DNA of 64,000 nt from Gammaproteobacteria bacterium (GTDB taxonomy: Bacteria > Pseudomonadota > Gammaproteobacteria > Burkholderiales > Burkholderiaceae_C). The notes under the pieces are model-generated. The model searched no databases. It had not been told where the DNA came from and saw nothing but the letters and a program-made list of their open reading frames with translations. A program made the position numbers and the translations under genes. Each line of letters opens with the position of its first letter. Positions within the stretch are counted from its first letter, which is position 1. Of the stretch, positions 8,427 through 17,195 are shown piece after piece. The stretch covers positions 186,001-250,000 of the forward strand of contig JAHJWB010000001.1 in assembly GCA_018828125.1 (NCBI GenBank), written 5' to 3'.

Positions 8427-9659
8427 TCATTTCACGAACTGGTTCAGTTGAATGATGGGCAACAACACCGCCAGCACGATCATCATGACGATCAGGCCCA
8501 TCGCCACGATGAGGAGCGGCTCCAGGATGGTGGCCAGTTGCATCGCGCGGCGCTGTACCTCGGCAGACAACTGCTTGGCCGCGCGCTGCAGCATCACCGG
8601 CAATTGCCCGGTCTGTTCGCCCAGGCGTGCAAACATCGACAGCAGGCCCGGAAAGCGCTTTTTCTGCGCCAGTGCCGAGGCCAGGGGCGCCCCTTCACGC
8701 ACCAGCACCAGGGCATCGAGCGCGTCGGCCCGCAGGGCCCGGTTGTTCAGGGTTTCGGCCGCCGCCTGCAGGGCCTTCAAGATGGGGACACCCGCGCCCG
8801 CCAGCATGGCGAGCGTGCTTGCAAACCGGGCGGCGTTGTAGCCGCGCGCCAGTTTGCCCACCAGCGGCAGGTTGAGCCAGGCCGCATCAAACCGTTCGCG
8901 GAAATGTGCGATGGTCAGTGCCCAGCGCCCGCCCGCCGCGATCAGGACGGTGGCGATCAGCATGACCCAGCCGTAGTTGCGCACAAATGCGCTGATGCCC
9001 AGCATGGCCACCGTCAAAAACGGCAGCGCCCGCTTGCTGCCTGCAAACACGCTGGCCACCTGGGGCACCACGTACCCCACCAGGAACAGCACGATCACGA
9101 TGGCCACCACGGTGACGATGGCGGGGTACAACGCAGCGCCCACCAGCTTGGCTTTGAGGGCTTGGCGTTCTTCGAGGTCATCGGCCAGGCGCTCCAGCAC
9201 CAGCCCGAGGTTGCCGCTGTGCTCGCCCGCACCGATCACGGCGCAGTAGATGTCCGAGAACTCGCGCGGGTGCTGCGACAAGGCGCGTGCAAATGTGGCG
9301 CCTGCGTTGACCTCGGCGCGCAGCGCGGCCACCAGGTGGCGCTGGCGTTCGTCGTCGGCTTCTTCAGACAACGCTGTGAGCGCACGCTCCAGCGGCAAGC
9401 CAGACGACACCAGCCCCGCAATCTGCCGCGTCCAGATGGCCAAAGCGGTGGCGCCAAAGACGGGCCGGGTGAACAGCCGCTGGCTAAGCCCGGCTGAGCT
9501 GCCATCCAGCGACTGGCCGGTTTGCACCAACTCGACCGCCAGCGGCACCAGGGCCTGCGCCCGCAGCAGGCTGCGTGCGGACTTGGCGGTGTCGGCCTCC
9601 ATGAGGCCCTTGCGGGTCTGGCCCTGGGCGTCCAGGGCTTCGAAAGAAAAAGCAGGCAT
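8427..9659 (-). CDS. Type II secretion / type IV pilus inner-membrane platform protein GspF-like
   Basis: 410 residues, the usual GspF length. It starts MPAFSFEALDAQGQTRKG and has two repeated T2SF domains (about 70-195 and 270-395) with three membrane segments: LYPAIVTVVAIVIVLFLV near 180, VMLIATVLIAAG near 235, and the C-terminal LLIVAMGLIVMMIVLAVLLP. GspF anchors the assembly ATPase at the inner membrane. No other gsp or pil genes flank it, so it is an orphan here; the rest of the secretion system would have to be elsewhere. A tandem 10-base repeat lies upstream of the start. Confidence 0.88.
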   Translation of the reverse strand: MPAFSFEALDAQGQTRKGLMEADTAKSARSLLRAQALVPLAVELVQTGQSLDGSSAGLSQRLFTRPVFGATALAIWTRQIAGLVSSGLPLERALTALSEEADDERQRHLVAALRAEVNAGATFARALSQHPREFSDIYCAVIGAGEHSGNLGLVLERLADDLEERQALKAKLVGAALYPAIVTVVAIVIVLFLVGYVVPQVASVFAGSKRALPFLTVAMLGISAFVRNYGWVMLIATVLIAAGGRWALTIAHFRERFDAAWLNLPLVGKLARGYNAARFASTLAMLAGAGVPILKALQAAAETLNNRALRADALDALVLVREGAPLASALAQKKRFPGLLSMFARLGEQTGQLPVMLQRAAKQLSAEVQRRAMQLATILEPLLIVAMGLIVMMIVLAVLLPIIQLNQFVK

Positions 9660-9723
9660 GCGGGCGAGGGCGGTGAGAAAGAGGCAGCGGCAGCGTGGGC
9701 GTCAGGGAACCCCACAAGGTAAA

Positions 9724-9758
9724 GGCAGTGACAGGCAGTGACAGGCAGTGACAGGCAG
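9724..9758. repeat. Tandem 10-base repeat (GGCAGTGACA, 3.5 copies)
   Basis: GGCAGTGACA is repeated head to tail three and a half times, between the divergent gspF-like and SDR genes. A simple-sequence tract that could vary in copy number. Confidence 0.9.
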
Positions 9759-9938
9759 CGCGGGCGACATCGCCCACAAACCGTGATGGTAGCCGCTAGC
9801 CATGGCATCAGTGACGCGCGCCCGCACCACTGCCCAAGGCATGACCCAGGTCAAGGAGCCGACGCATCGGGCGCGCAGAATAAAAAACGGATCTGTGGCA
9901 TCGGGTTGCAGGCGGTTTGGACAAACAAGGAGTCTTTC

Positions 9939-10688
9939 ATGCTGAAGAACAAGGTGGCATTGGTAACGGGCGCGTCGTCGGGCATTGGTCGCGCGATTGC
10001 GATGGTGTGGGCACGCGAGGGAGCCAAGGTGGTGGTGTCTGATGTGAACGTGCAAGGCGGCGAAGAAACCGCGGCTCTGGTGCGCGCCGCCGGGGGCGAT
10101 GCGATTTTTGTGGCGGCCGATGTGGGCAAACCAGAGAATTGCGAGGCCTTGGTCAGCCGCACCGTGGCCCACTACGGCCGCCTGGATGTGGCGTGCAACA
10201 ACGCCGGGATTGGCGGGCCTCAGGCGCCCACGGCCGACTACCCGCTGGACGGCTGGGCGCAGGTCATCAACATCAACTTGTCGGGCGTGTTCTACGGCAT
10301 GAAGTACCAGATCGCTGCCATGCTCAAAAACGGTGGCGGCTCCATCGTCAACATGGCCTCCATCCTGGGCACGGTGGGGTTTGCCACCGCGTCGGCCTAC
10401 ACCGCTGCCAAACACGGTGTGGTGGGGCTGACCAAGGCGGCTGCCATTGAATACAGCGCGCACGGCGTGCGTATCAACGCCGTCGGGCCGGCGTTTATCC
10501 ACACGCCCATGATCAGCGGGCTGGAGCAGGACGCAGGCATCCACGCGATGCTGGTGGGCGCACACCCCATCGGCCGACTGGGGCAGCCCGAAGAGGTCGC
10601 CGAGCTGGTGGCGTGGCTGGCGTCGGACAAAGCGTCTTTTGTGACCGGGGCTTATTACCCGGTGGACGGCGGCTACCTGGCGCGATGA
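9939..10688 (+). CDS. Short-chain dehydrogenase/reductase (classical SDR)
   Basis: 249 residues with all classical SDR landmarks: TGASSGIG at 10-17 (NAD(P) binding), NNAG at 87-90, and the catalytic set S141, Y154, K158 (YTAAK). The C-terminus GAYYPVDGGYLAR is typical of the glucose 1-dehydrogenase/3-oxoacyl-ACP reductase-like subgroup. The substrate cannot be told from sequence. DVNVQG after the second strand, with D at its start, suggests NAD rather than NADP. ATG at 9939 has AAGGAG seven bases upstream. It lies between divergent and convergent neighbours, so it is probably monocistronic. Confidence 0.9.
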   Translation: MLKNKVALVTGASSGIGRAIAMVWAREGAKVVVSDVNVQGGEETAALVRAAGGDAIFVAADVGKPENCEALVSRTVAHYGRLDVACNNAGIGGPQAPTADYPLDGWAQVININLSGVFYGMKYQIAAMLKNGGGSIVNMASILGTVGFATASAYTAAKHGVVGLTKAAAIEYSAHGVRINAVGPAFIHTPMISGLEQDAGIHAMLVGAHPIGRLGQPEEVAELVAWLASDKASFVTGAYYPVDGGYLAR

Positions 10689-10740
10689 AGTCATGGCGCG
10701 ATGACGCGCCATCGCCAGCAGGTCACCGCCCTTTGCGGGT

Positions 10741-11775
10741 TCAGGTGGCCACAGCTTCACCACCGGCCGTGAGCGCGGCGTGCGCCTGGGCCGCAATGTC
10801 CAGCGAGCGCAGGCGCAGCGCCGGGTCGTAGACATCGGTCACCAGCATCAACTCGTCCGCGCCTGTGGCCTCGGTGAGGTGCGCCAAGCCCGCACGCACG
10901 GTGTCGGGCCCGCCGATCACTGCTGCTGCCAGAAAGTCGCCAATGGCAGCGCGCTCCTGCGGTTGCAGACGCGCGGTGTAGTTCTCGATGGGCGGCAGCA
11001 GGCGGCGGCGGTCGCCCGTCAAAATGCCCAGCACACGTTGGTAGGTGCTGCTGGCCAACAAGTCGGCTTCCTCATCCGTCGGCGCCGCAATCAACGGCAC
11101 ACCGATAGCCACGTAGGGTTTGGGCCAGGCGGCAGAAGGTCGGTACAGGTTGCGGTACAGGTCGATGGCCTGGTGCAGCAGGCGCGGCGCAAAGTGCGAG
11201 GCAAATGCATACGGCAGCCCCCTTTCCGCCGCCAACTGTGCTGAAAACAGGCTGGAGCCCAGCAGCCAGATGGGCACGTTGGTGCCTGCGCCCGGCATGG
11301 CGATCAGGCGCTGGTTCGGCTCGGCGGGCGCCAACAAACGCTGCAACTCGGCCACGTCCTGCGGAAAATCGTCGGCGGTCTCCACCCGGCTGCGGCGCAG
11401 GGCGCGCATGGTAGCCGGGTCCGTGCCGGGCGCGCGGCCCAGTCCCAGGTCGATGCGGCCGGGGTACAGCTCGGCCAGCGTGCCAAAGGCCTCGGCCACC
11501 ACCAGCGGGGCGTGGTTGGGCAGCATCACGCCGCCGGAGCCCACCCGGATGCGCGAGGTGCCGCCTGCAATGTGGCCCACCAACACGGCGGTGGCCGAAC
11601 TGGCAATACCAGCCATGTTGTGGTGCTCGGCCAGCCAATAGCGGGCAAAACCCAGTTTTTCGGCGTGCTGCGCCGTGCGCAGGGCAATCTGCAAGGCATC
11701 AGCCACCGTTCCGCCTTCACGGACGGCAACCAGGTCAAGCATCGAAAGAGCGGGGCGGGGGGCAGTGGTGGTCAT
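10741..11775 (-). CDS. Luciferase-like (LLM class) flavin-dependent oxidoreductase
   Basis: 344 residues. Bacterial luciferase-like monooxygenase fold (TIM barrel using reduced FMN). Diagnostic blocks are [11 protein letters not shown] at the first strand, [38 protein letters not shown], and [14 protein letters not shown], which define the MsnO8/alkanal-monooxygenase-like subgroup. The reaction and substrate are unknown. It converges with the SDR gene (52 bases apart) on the opposite strand. Confidence 0.9.
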   Translation of the reverse strand: MTTTAPRPALSMLDLVAVREGGTVADALQIALRTAQHAEKLGFARYWLAEHHNMAGIASSATAVLVGHIAGGTSRIRVGSGGVMLPNHAPLVVAEAFGTLAELYPGRIDLGLGRAPGTDPATMRALRRSRVETADDFPQDVAELQRLLAPAEPNQRLIAMPGAGTNVPIWLLGSSLFSAQLAAERGLPYAFASHFAPRLLHQAIDLYRNLYRPSAAWPKPYVAIGVPLIAAPTDEEADLLASSTYQRVLGILTGDRRRLLPPIENYTARLQPQERAAIGDFLAAAVIGGPDTVRAGLAHLTEATGADELMLVTDVYDPALRLRSLDIAAQAHAALTAGGEAVAT

Positions 11776-11977
11776 GGGCGCATTGTCTGGCGGTGGCGGC
11801 TTCTGTGCAGGCTGACGGCGCAGAGCTGGCAGTGACAGCAGGGTCGTCGGCCGCGGTTTTCACCACTTGGTGATTTTTTGGTAGCCAAAACCCGCAAGCC
11901 CCCACAAAATGTTTCAAGACTTTTCCGTGGGTGCCTTGCGTGGCGCCCTGCGCAACAGGCTGCAAAAGGGATCACAC

Positions 11978-12463
11978 ATGGGTTTTTTCAGTCGTTTGTT
12001 CAAGATCAAGGAACAGGATCCTGACAGCCAGGACACCACCTGGGCCATGGAAGACAACGGCAGCGAACTGGTGCTGGATGCCGACTACGCGGCCACGCTG
12101 ATGACCGAAATCGACATTGACGCCGCCATTGCCAGCCACGAAGGCTGGTGCTTGCAACTGCAGGATATGGTCAACCGCCGTTCCGAAGAGATCATGCGGC
12201 CCGAACGCATTTGCCATGACGACCGCTGTGACCTGGGCCGCTGGCTGTATGGCACGGGACGCGTGCGCCTGGGGCATTACCCTGCGTTTGGCATGTTGGT
12301 GGCGCGGCATAAATACTTTCACCAGCAGGCGGCGGAAGTGGTCACGCTGTTCCAGGCGGGCGAACAGCAAAAGGCCGTGCAGTTGCTCAACAGCAGCTGC
12401 CGCCATGCATCCAATCAGGTGCTGCTGCTGCTCAAAGAACTCAAGCGCGGCCTGGGGCGCTGA
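11978..12463 (+). CDS. Small cytosolic CZB (chemoreceptor zinc-binding) domain protein
   Basis: 161 residues. A short amphipathic N-terminus (MGFFSRLFKIKEQ) precedes a CZB domain whose zinc ligands are visible as H54, C84 (in HDDRC), H111 and H115. These show the same 30/57/61-residue offsets that I recall for the zinc site of E. coli DgcZ. CZB domains sense zinc or oxidants and usually sit on chemoreceptors or diguanylate cyclases; here the domain stands alone with no output domain, so it may act on a separate partner. ATG at 11978 was chosen over an in-frame codon at 11909. Confidence 0.85.
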   Translation: MGFFSRLFKIKEQDPDSQDTTWAMEDNGSELVLDADYAATLMTEIDIDAAIASHEGWCLQLQDMVNRRSEEIMRPERICHDDRCDLGRWLYGTGRVRLGHYPAFGMLVARHKYFHQQAAEVVTLFQAGEQQKAVQLLNSSCRHASNQVLLLLKELKRGLGR

Positions 12464-12873
12464 GAGGCAGAAGCAGAAATAGAGACCGCTGCGGGGTAGC
12501 GGGCCGCAGACCGGTTTGGCTTTGCGCGAGAGCCCTTCGATCCCATCGCATCGGCAACTCCTCGATCACTCATCTATTGATAGCTATCAGTGCTTGATTA
12601 ATAAGCGCTAGAGGCACTTTTCGTTTCAAATATTCTTTCCGCAGCCCTGGCAGCGCCTGCGCTTCGCGTTGCCTCCGGGTTAAGACCGCTGCTGTCCCAC
12701 CCTTCTTCCAGCATCGGCACAAAGGTCTTACATCTGCAGACAGGCGACACCCCCTGAAACAGGGGTTTGCGTGGCTATATTTCGGCGCACTTGACAACCA
12801 ATGCTTGCAGACGGTTGCTCAATAAAACAAGGCACGAAAAAAACCAACCGCTGATAGAGAGAGGGAATCCCTG
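12464..12873. other. 410-base intergenic region containing one repeat copy
   Basis: Holds palindromic repeat copy 2 (below) and the promoter region of the M48 protease. No RNA gene or further coding sequence was recognised. Confidence 0.5.
12572..12627. repeat. Palindromic intergenic repeat, copy 2
   Basis: Contains GATAGCTATCAGTGCTTG-attaa-TAAGCGCTAGAGGC, with the left arm degenerate (AGTGCTT instead of AGCGCTT). Confidence 0.75.
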
Positions 12874-13641
12874 ATGGACCGCCGTAAATTGTTGACGCTC
12901 GTGACTCTGGCTTCTGGCGTGAGCGCCGTATCCCCCGTGTGGGCCCAGTTCGACCTGGGCAAGATGCTGGACGCGGGCAAAGACCTAGCCAAATCCGAGT
13001 CGCTGACCGATGAGGAAGTGAAATCCGCCTTCGACCAGATGGCCGCCGAAAGCGACCGCCAGAACCGCATCGCCCCCGCAGGCAGCCCCTACGCTTCGCG
13101 CCTGACCAAGCTCACCTCCGGCCTCGGCACCTACGACGGCCTGAAGATGAACTTCAAGGTGTACCTCACCCCCGACATCAACGCCTTCGCCATGGCCAAC
13201 GGCACCATCCGCGTGTACTCGGGCCTCATGGACCAGTTCACCGACGACGAAGTGCGCTACGTCATCGGCCACGAAATCGGCCACGTCAAAAAGGGCCACA
13301 GCAAGGCCCGCATCCAGGCCGCCCTGCGCACCAGCGCCCTGCGCACCAGCGCCCTGCGCAACGCCGTGTCTGCTAGCAACAGCCGCGCTGGCGCCATTGC
13401 CGACTCGCAGCTGGGTGAGCTGTTTGAAAAGGTGGTCCGGGCCCAGCACTCGCAAAGCAATGAACGCGAAGCCGATGACTACGCGATGGGCTTCATGAAG
13501 GCCAAGCGCTACCAACAGGGCGCCTGCGTGACCGCGCTGGAGAAGTTGGCAGCGATGTCGGGCAGCGAATCGACTAGCTTCTTGTCCACCCATCCGTCGC
13601 CCAAGGAGCGGGCGGAGCGGATGAAGACGCAAGTGGCTTAA
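12874..13641 (+). CDS. Periplasmic M48 family metalloprotease
   Basis: 255 residues. A signal peptide (MDRRKLLTLVTLASGVSAVSPVWAQ, cleavage after VWA) exports it. The zinc site is HEIGH at 133-137 with third ligand E199 in NEREADDYA; THPSPKERAERM near the C-terminus is also typical. It resembles YggG/LoiP-type proteases that act in periplasmic protein quality control. The residues ALRTSALRTSALRN (150-163), just after the zinc site, come from a 15-base tandem duplication. A GAGAGAGGG ribosome-binding sequence precedes the ATG. The next gene begins 22 bases downstream. Confidence 0.9.
   Translation: MDRRKLLTLVTLASGVSAVSPVWAQFDLGKMLDAGKDLAKSESLTDEEVKSAFDQMAAESDRQNRIAPAGSPYASRLTKLTSGLGTYDGLKMNFKVYLTPDINAFAMANGTIRVYSGLMDQFTDDEVRYVIGHEIGHVKKGHSKARIQAALRTSALRTSALRNAVSASNSRAGAIADSQLGELFEKVVRAQHSQSNEREADDYAMGFMKAKRYQQGACVTALEKLAAMSGSESTSFLSTHPSPKERAERMKTQVA
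13321..13361 (+). repeat. 15-base in-frame tandem duplication inside the M48 gene
   Basis: GCCCTGCGCACCAGC occurs twice, followed by a partial third copy, encoding ALRTS-ALRTS-ALR. Confidence 0.9.
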
Positions 13642-13663
13642 ACAAAAGAGTTTGGATCACCCC

Positions 13664-14416
13664 ATGGCGACGCAAGAAGAACAGCAATATCTCTACAGCC
13701 CAGTCGTTCAAGTCGCGGTAGAGGGCAGCTATGCGGTCGGCGCGACGCAAAGCTGGGATGCATTCATGCGCAAGAGCTATGACCAAGCCAACCAAGCCAT
13801 ATCGCGCCAAGCCAATGCGTTGCTGTTGCGTGGGAACGTTACTGCGCAGGAAGCCCGCGCACTTGTAGAGGGGCAACGGAATGCACTGGTCATGCAAATG
13901 CGCCAGCGGCTCAGTCCATGGGGGCGCATCTACTCGGAACTGTTGAAGCCATCCAGCAGCTTGCCGACCCTGGATCAGCTTGTTGCACGCAAAGGCAGTA
14001 TTGAAGCGGTGCTGACCAGCGTGGGTAAAAGCCGTAGTTCGGTTAACCGCTTCGCAGCCACCGTGCGCGGCGCTGGCCCGGCCGCCATCATCATTCAAAT
14101 CTCTCTGTCGGGTGTCATCATCTCCCAAGCTGCTCCGCAAGATCGCTCGCGCGTTGCATCGGGACAGGCGGGGGCTATTGTGGGCGGTGCGGCTGGGGGG
14201 GCGGGAGGCGCTTGGGCTGGCTGTCTTGCAGGTGCCGCGTTGTTGTCTCCGAGCCTGATTTTGCCCATCATAGGCGAGCTTGGTACCGGCGGCGGTTGTC
14301 TTATCGGCGGGATTGTGGGCGCGTTTGGTTTTGGGGCAGCGGGTGCCGCTGTGGGTGAAAAGGCTGGCACCAAAACATATGATTTTGTTACCCGCATGGA
14401 ATGGAAACTTGGCTGA
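13664..14416 (+). CDS. Unrecognised protein with glycine-rich hydrophobic C-terminal half
   Basis: 250 residues from MATQEEQQYLYSP; family not recognised. The first 130 residues are soluble and helical-looking. From about 138 on there are hydrophobic, glycine-rich segments: GPAAIIIQISLSGVIIS, then GAIVGGAAGGAGGAWAGCLA and GGIVGAFGFGAAGAAVG, which resemble glycine-zipper membrane regions of pore-forming or effector-like proteins. There is no signal peptide. ATG at 13664 is preferred over a TTG at 13652. It overlaps the next gene by one base (TGATG), so the two are translationally coupled. It could be a membrane-active effector with the next gene as partner, but that is inference from shape only. 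Confidence 0.65.
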   Translation: MATQEEQQYLYSPVVQVAVEGSYAVGATQSWDAFMRKSYDQANQAISRQANALLLRGNVTAQEARALVEGQRNALVMQMRQRLSPWGRIYSELLKPSSSLPTLDQLVARKGSIEAVLTSVGKSRSSVNRFAATVRGAGPAAIIIQISLSGVIISQAAPQDRSRVASGQAGAIVGGAAGGAGGAWAGCLAGAALLSPSLILPIIGELGTGGGCLIGGIVGAFGFGAAGAAVGEKAGTKTYDFVTRMEWKLG

Positions 14417-14787
14417 TGGACTGGGTTGACCGGATCAATCGCTATTTTTTGGACGTCATCGCCAAGCGTCGTGCGCGTGGATATCCTTCTTCGAGCCCAA
14501 CGCTGGTGCCCCTGTCGCCTGCGCTCATCGATCAATTGGCGCGTCTTGACCTGGCTTCTCACGCAGGGTTCATCGGCGAAACTTGGATCTTGTGGGGTGC
14601 ATTGGTCGATGGCACACCCACTGCAATCAGCGAAACCGATCCTGGCTGGCAAGCCATGCGCAGTGCGCTTGAGCAAAGTGGGCGGCTGCATGTCGCCTTG
14701 CATGAGGCTGAACTCCGCTTTTTGGCTGATTTGCGCCGACAGCCGATTGGCCTTATTGGCGATGCGAAGTCGCAAGAAAGCAAGTGA
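14416..14787 (+). CDS. Unrecognised small protein coupled to the preceding gene
   Basis: 123 residues from MDWVDRINRYFLDVIAKRRA; family not recognised. It is soluble, mildly acidic and rich in Leu and Ala, with no signal peptide. The start overlaps the stop of the previous gene (TGATG); an alternative in-frame ATG lies at 14401. Tight coupling means the two products are probably made in fixed ratio and may interact, as immunity/effector or subunit pairs do. Confidence 0.6.
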   Translation: MDWVDRINRYFLDVIAKRRARGYPSSSPTLVPLSPALIDQLARLDLASHAGFIGETWILWGALVDGTPTAISETDPGWQAMRSALEQSGRLHVALHEAELRFLADLRRQPIGLIGDAKSQESK

Positions 14788-14942
14788 CGGTGGGCAAGAA
14801 ACCATGCCTCCACCGCAAATCTTGGGAGCCGGCTGGAGGATCAGTGACAAACCCTTCGAGCGTGTTGATGGATAGTGGTCGTGCCGAGTGGACAGTGAGC
14901 TGCGGTGGTAATTCGCTGCCGCCCTTTGGACAGGCAGCGAGT

Positions 14943-15494
14943 ATGGGCTGCTTACGCTGGCTCATGCGTTGCGGTGTTGCGCTGACCTTGACTGTGGTGG
15001 TGAACATCACACGCTTGGCTGCCGAGCCGCTCCCAGGAATGGCACAGGCCCAGGTCACTCCCGAGTCTGTGGCCGCAGAAGAACAAAACGGCTTGGCCCA
15101 CGCCCTAGCGATGACGCCCCATGCGCTTGTGGTGGTGCACACCCGCATCACGGTTGAGTCCATCCCTCCTGGGCGCCTGCTGCCCAAGCTTCGTCGGCGC
15201 GGAGAAATCCTGGTAGCGACAGAGGAGCGCCACATTTACGAGGCGCGGGTGCTGGAGACGCTGCGCGGCCCCGCCATGAAGCGAGTCCGATATGAAGTGG
15301 TAGTTGAAGGCGGCGACAGCTTTGACGTGTCTACAACGCCCGCGATTGTGATGCTCTGCCGCGGCCCGCGTGGTTTCTATTGGGGCGGAGTCGGCGCGTA
15401 CTTTGAGGCGTCCCACGAATCGGTGGTGCTGGCGCGGAAGCTGGCGCAAGACATCGCTTCAAAACCAATCGCCAAGTTTGAGTACTGCGATTGA
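14943..15494 (+). CDS. Unrecognised exported protein
   Basis: 183 residues from MGCLRWLMRCGVALTLTVVV, a likely signal peptide ending near TRLAAE. The mature part contains VVVHTRITVESIPPG, an ILVATEERHIYEARVLETLRG stretch, and a C-terminal FEYCD. The reading frame is open up to 14784, and ATGs at 14868 or upstream cannot be excluded; I chose the one that creates an export signal. It follows the two preceding unknown genes on the same strand and may belong with them. Confidence 0.5.
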   Translation: MGCLRWLMRCGVALTLTVVVNITRLAAEPLPGMAQAQVTPESVAAEEQNGLAHALAMTPHALVVVHTRITVESIPPGRLLPKLRRRGEILVATEERHIYEARVLETLRGPAMKRVRYEVVVEGGDSFDVSTTPAIVMLCRGPRGFYWGGVGAYFEASHESVVLARKLAQDIASKPIAKFEYCD

Positions 15495-15569
15495 GAGGTT
15501 GAATGCGATGGACTCGTGGAGTACACAACCGTGCCGCCGTCGCGCCCGAGGCGGCAGCTCCCTCTTTTT

Positions 15570-16118
15570 TCAATAACTCCGCCCACCCTTGTACATCGCA
15601 TGCTGCCGCCGATTCAGCGTGGCGGCCTCGCCCAATCGGCTCATGGCTGCGCCCGCGTGCGCATGCGTGATGGCCATGCCCAGGCCATCAGCCGCGTCGG
15701 TGCCCGGCAGGCCCGGCAGGCTGAGCAGGCGGCGCACCATTTCCTGCACTTGGCTTTTGGCGGCGCGGCCGTGGCCTACCACGGCTTTTTTCATCTGCAG
15801 CGCGGTGTATTCGGCCACCGGGAGGTTGCTGGCGACCAAGGCGGTGATGCAGGCGCCGCGCGCCTGGCCCAGCAGCAGGGTGGACTGGGGGTTGACGTTG
15901 ACGAACACGATTTCGACCGAGGCCACGTCAGGCTCGTAGCGGGCTGCCACTTCAGAAATTCCGTCGAACAAAATTTTCAGGCGCCCCGGCAGGTCGCCCA
16001 GCGACAGCGTGGTGGTGCGGATAGTCCCGCTGGCCACGTAGCTGAGCTTGTGGCCGTCCATGTCCACCACGCCAAAACCGGTGGTCTGCAGGCCGGGGTC
16101 GATGCCTAAGATGCGCAT
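15570..16118 (-). CDS. ruvC: Holliday junction resolvase RuvC
   Basis: 182 residues, normal length. RuvC is the endonuclease that cuts Holliday junctions with RuvAB. The start [16 protein letters not shown] carries catalytic D7; the other acidic residues are E69 (SVEIVF) and D141/D144 ([16 protein letters not shown]). [15 protein letters not shown] is the DNA-contact block. ruvA and ruvB are not adjacent. Palindromic repeat copy 3 lies directly upstream of the start. Confidence 0.97.
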   Translation of the reverse strand: MRILGIDPGLQTTGFGVVDMDGHKLSYVASGTIRTTTLSLGDLPGRLKILFDGISEVAARYEPDVASVEIVFVNVNPQSTLLLGQARGACITALVASNLPVAEYTALQMKKAVVGHGRAAKSQVQEMVRRLLSLPGLPGTDAADGLGMAITHAHAGAAMSRLGEAATLNRRQHAMYKGGRSY

Positions 16119-16124
16119 TTGCTC

Positions 16125-16176
16125 ATTATTTAATAGCTGCTAGCGCTTTACTAGCAAGCGTTAGCGGCCAATTTTG
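16125..16176. repeat. Palindromic intergenic repeat, copy 3
   Basis: TAATAGCTGCTAGCGCTTTACTAGCAAGCGTTAGCGGCC type sequence, six bases upstream of ruvC and downstream of the end of cdsA. Confidence 0.75.
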
Positions 16177-16200
16177 CTTTAAAAATTGTCTGCAGACCGA

Positions 16201-17193
16201 TCACAGCCCGAAATACCAGCGCACCGAATGAAAGAACACGGGCGCTGCAAAACACAGCGCGTCCACCCGGTCGAGCAAGCCGCCAGCGCCGGTGACCGAC
16301 ATGCCCTGCATGCCCCAGCTCTTGATGCCGCGGTCGCGTTTCAAAGCCTTCATCACCAGGTGCCCCAGGCTACCGGCCACACAGGCCAGCAGCGCCATGC
16401 CCAGTGCCTGGCCGGGCTTGAACGGGGTGATGAACGACAGCAGTCCGCCGGCCAGGCCCCCCGCCGCCACACCGGCCAGCCAGCTCGTCCACTGAAAGCT
16501 CTGGCTCACCTGCGGCGCCACAGGCTTGTGTGGAAAACGCCGCCCCAGCAGGTGCTGCACCAACATGCAGGTCTGCACCACGAACACCAGGAAGAAAACG
16601 AGGAACGCGCCCTTGTCGCGGTAACCCGGAAAGTCCAGCAGCAGCAGCGCAGGCACATGGCTCATGCCGTACACACAGACCATGATGCCCCACTGCAGCT
16701 TGGCGTTGCGCTCCAGAAAGCGCTCGGGGTCGTTGGCCAGCGCGCTCACCACGGGCAGGGCCAGAAACACGTAGACGGGGATGAACACGGTGAACAGGTC
16801 GAAGTGTTTGCTGCCCACGATCCAGAACTGCAGCGGCAGCACCACAAAAAACGCCAGCACCAGGCTGCGGTGGTCGCCCCGCCGCGTGGGCGACAGCGTG
16901 ATGAACTCGCGCAGCGCAAAAAATCCCACGATGGCAAAGAGCACCGTGGCCACCGTGTCGCCCAGCACCCAGCCAATCCAGAAGACGGACGCCATCATCC
17001 AGGATGTCTTGAGCAGCCCCCAGAAACGCTTAGCTTCGAGGATGCGGGCTTCGGACTCAGGGTCGTCGCTGGCGTGTTCGCGCAGATTGCGCACAAACGC
17101 CCAGATGGTGACGATGGACAGGATGCCAAATACCACCAGAAACAAAGCACCGACCTGTTGGGTGGCGGTGAGGTTGCGGAGGAAGTTGTTCAT
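16201..17193 (-). CDS. Phosphatidate cytidylyltransferase (CDP-diglyceride synthase-like)
   Basis: 330 residues; integral membrane protein with about eight hydrophobic helices, beginning MNNFLRNLTATQQVGALFLV. The C-terminal block KRDRGIKSWGMQGMSVTGAGGLLDRVDAL is the CdsA signature in slightly divergent form (shown in parts: RGIKSWG and GAGGLLDRVDAL). The reaction is CTP plus phosphatidate giving CDP-diacylglycerol at the inner membrane. It starts two bases after the stop of the acyltransferase gene, so the two consecutive steps of phospholipid synthesis (lysophosphatidate to phosphatidate to CDP-DAG) are made from one operon. The housekeeping cdsA of betaproteobacteria usually sits beside uppS/dxr, so this is probably a second copy. 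Confidence 0.87.
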   Translation of the reverse strand: MNNFLRNLTATQQVGALFLVVFGILSIVTIWAFVRNLREHASDDPESEARILEAKRFWGLLKTSWMMASVFWIGWVLGDTVATVLFAIVGFFALREFITLSPTRRGDHRSLVLAFFVVLPLQFWIVGSKHFDLFTVFIPVYVFLALPVVSALANDPERFLERNAKLQWGIMVCVYGMSHVPALLLLDFPGYRDKGAFLVFFLVFVVQTCMLVQHLLGRRFPHKPVAPQVSQSFQWTSWLAGVAAGGLAGGLLSFITPFKPGQALGMALLACVAGSLGHLVMKALKRDRGIKSWGMQGMSVTGAGGLLDRVDALCFAAPVFFHSVRWYFGL

Positions 17194-17195
17194 GT

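Noticed and set aside
8229..9497. 422-codon plus-strand reading frame
   Set aside because: Antisense to the GspF-like gene; His/Gln-rich shadow without domain features.
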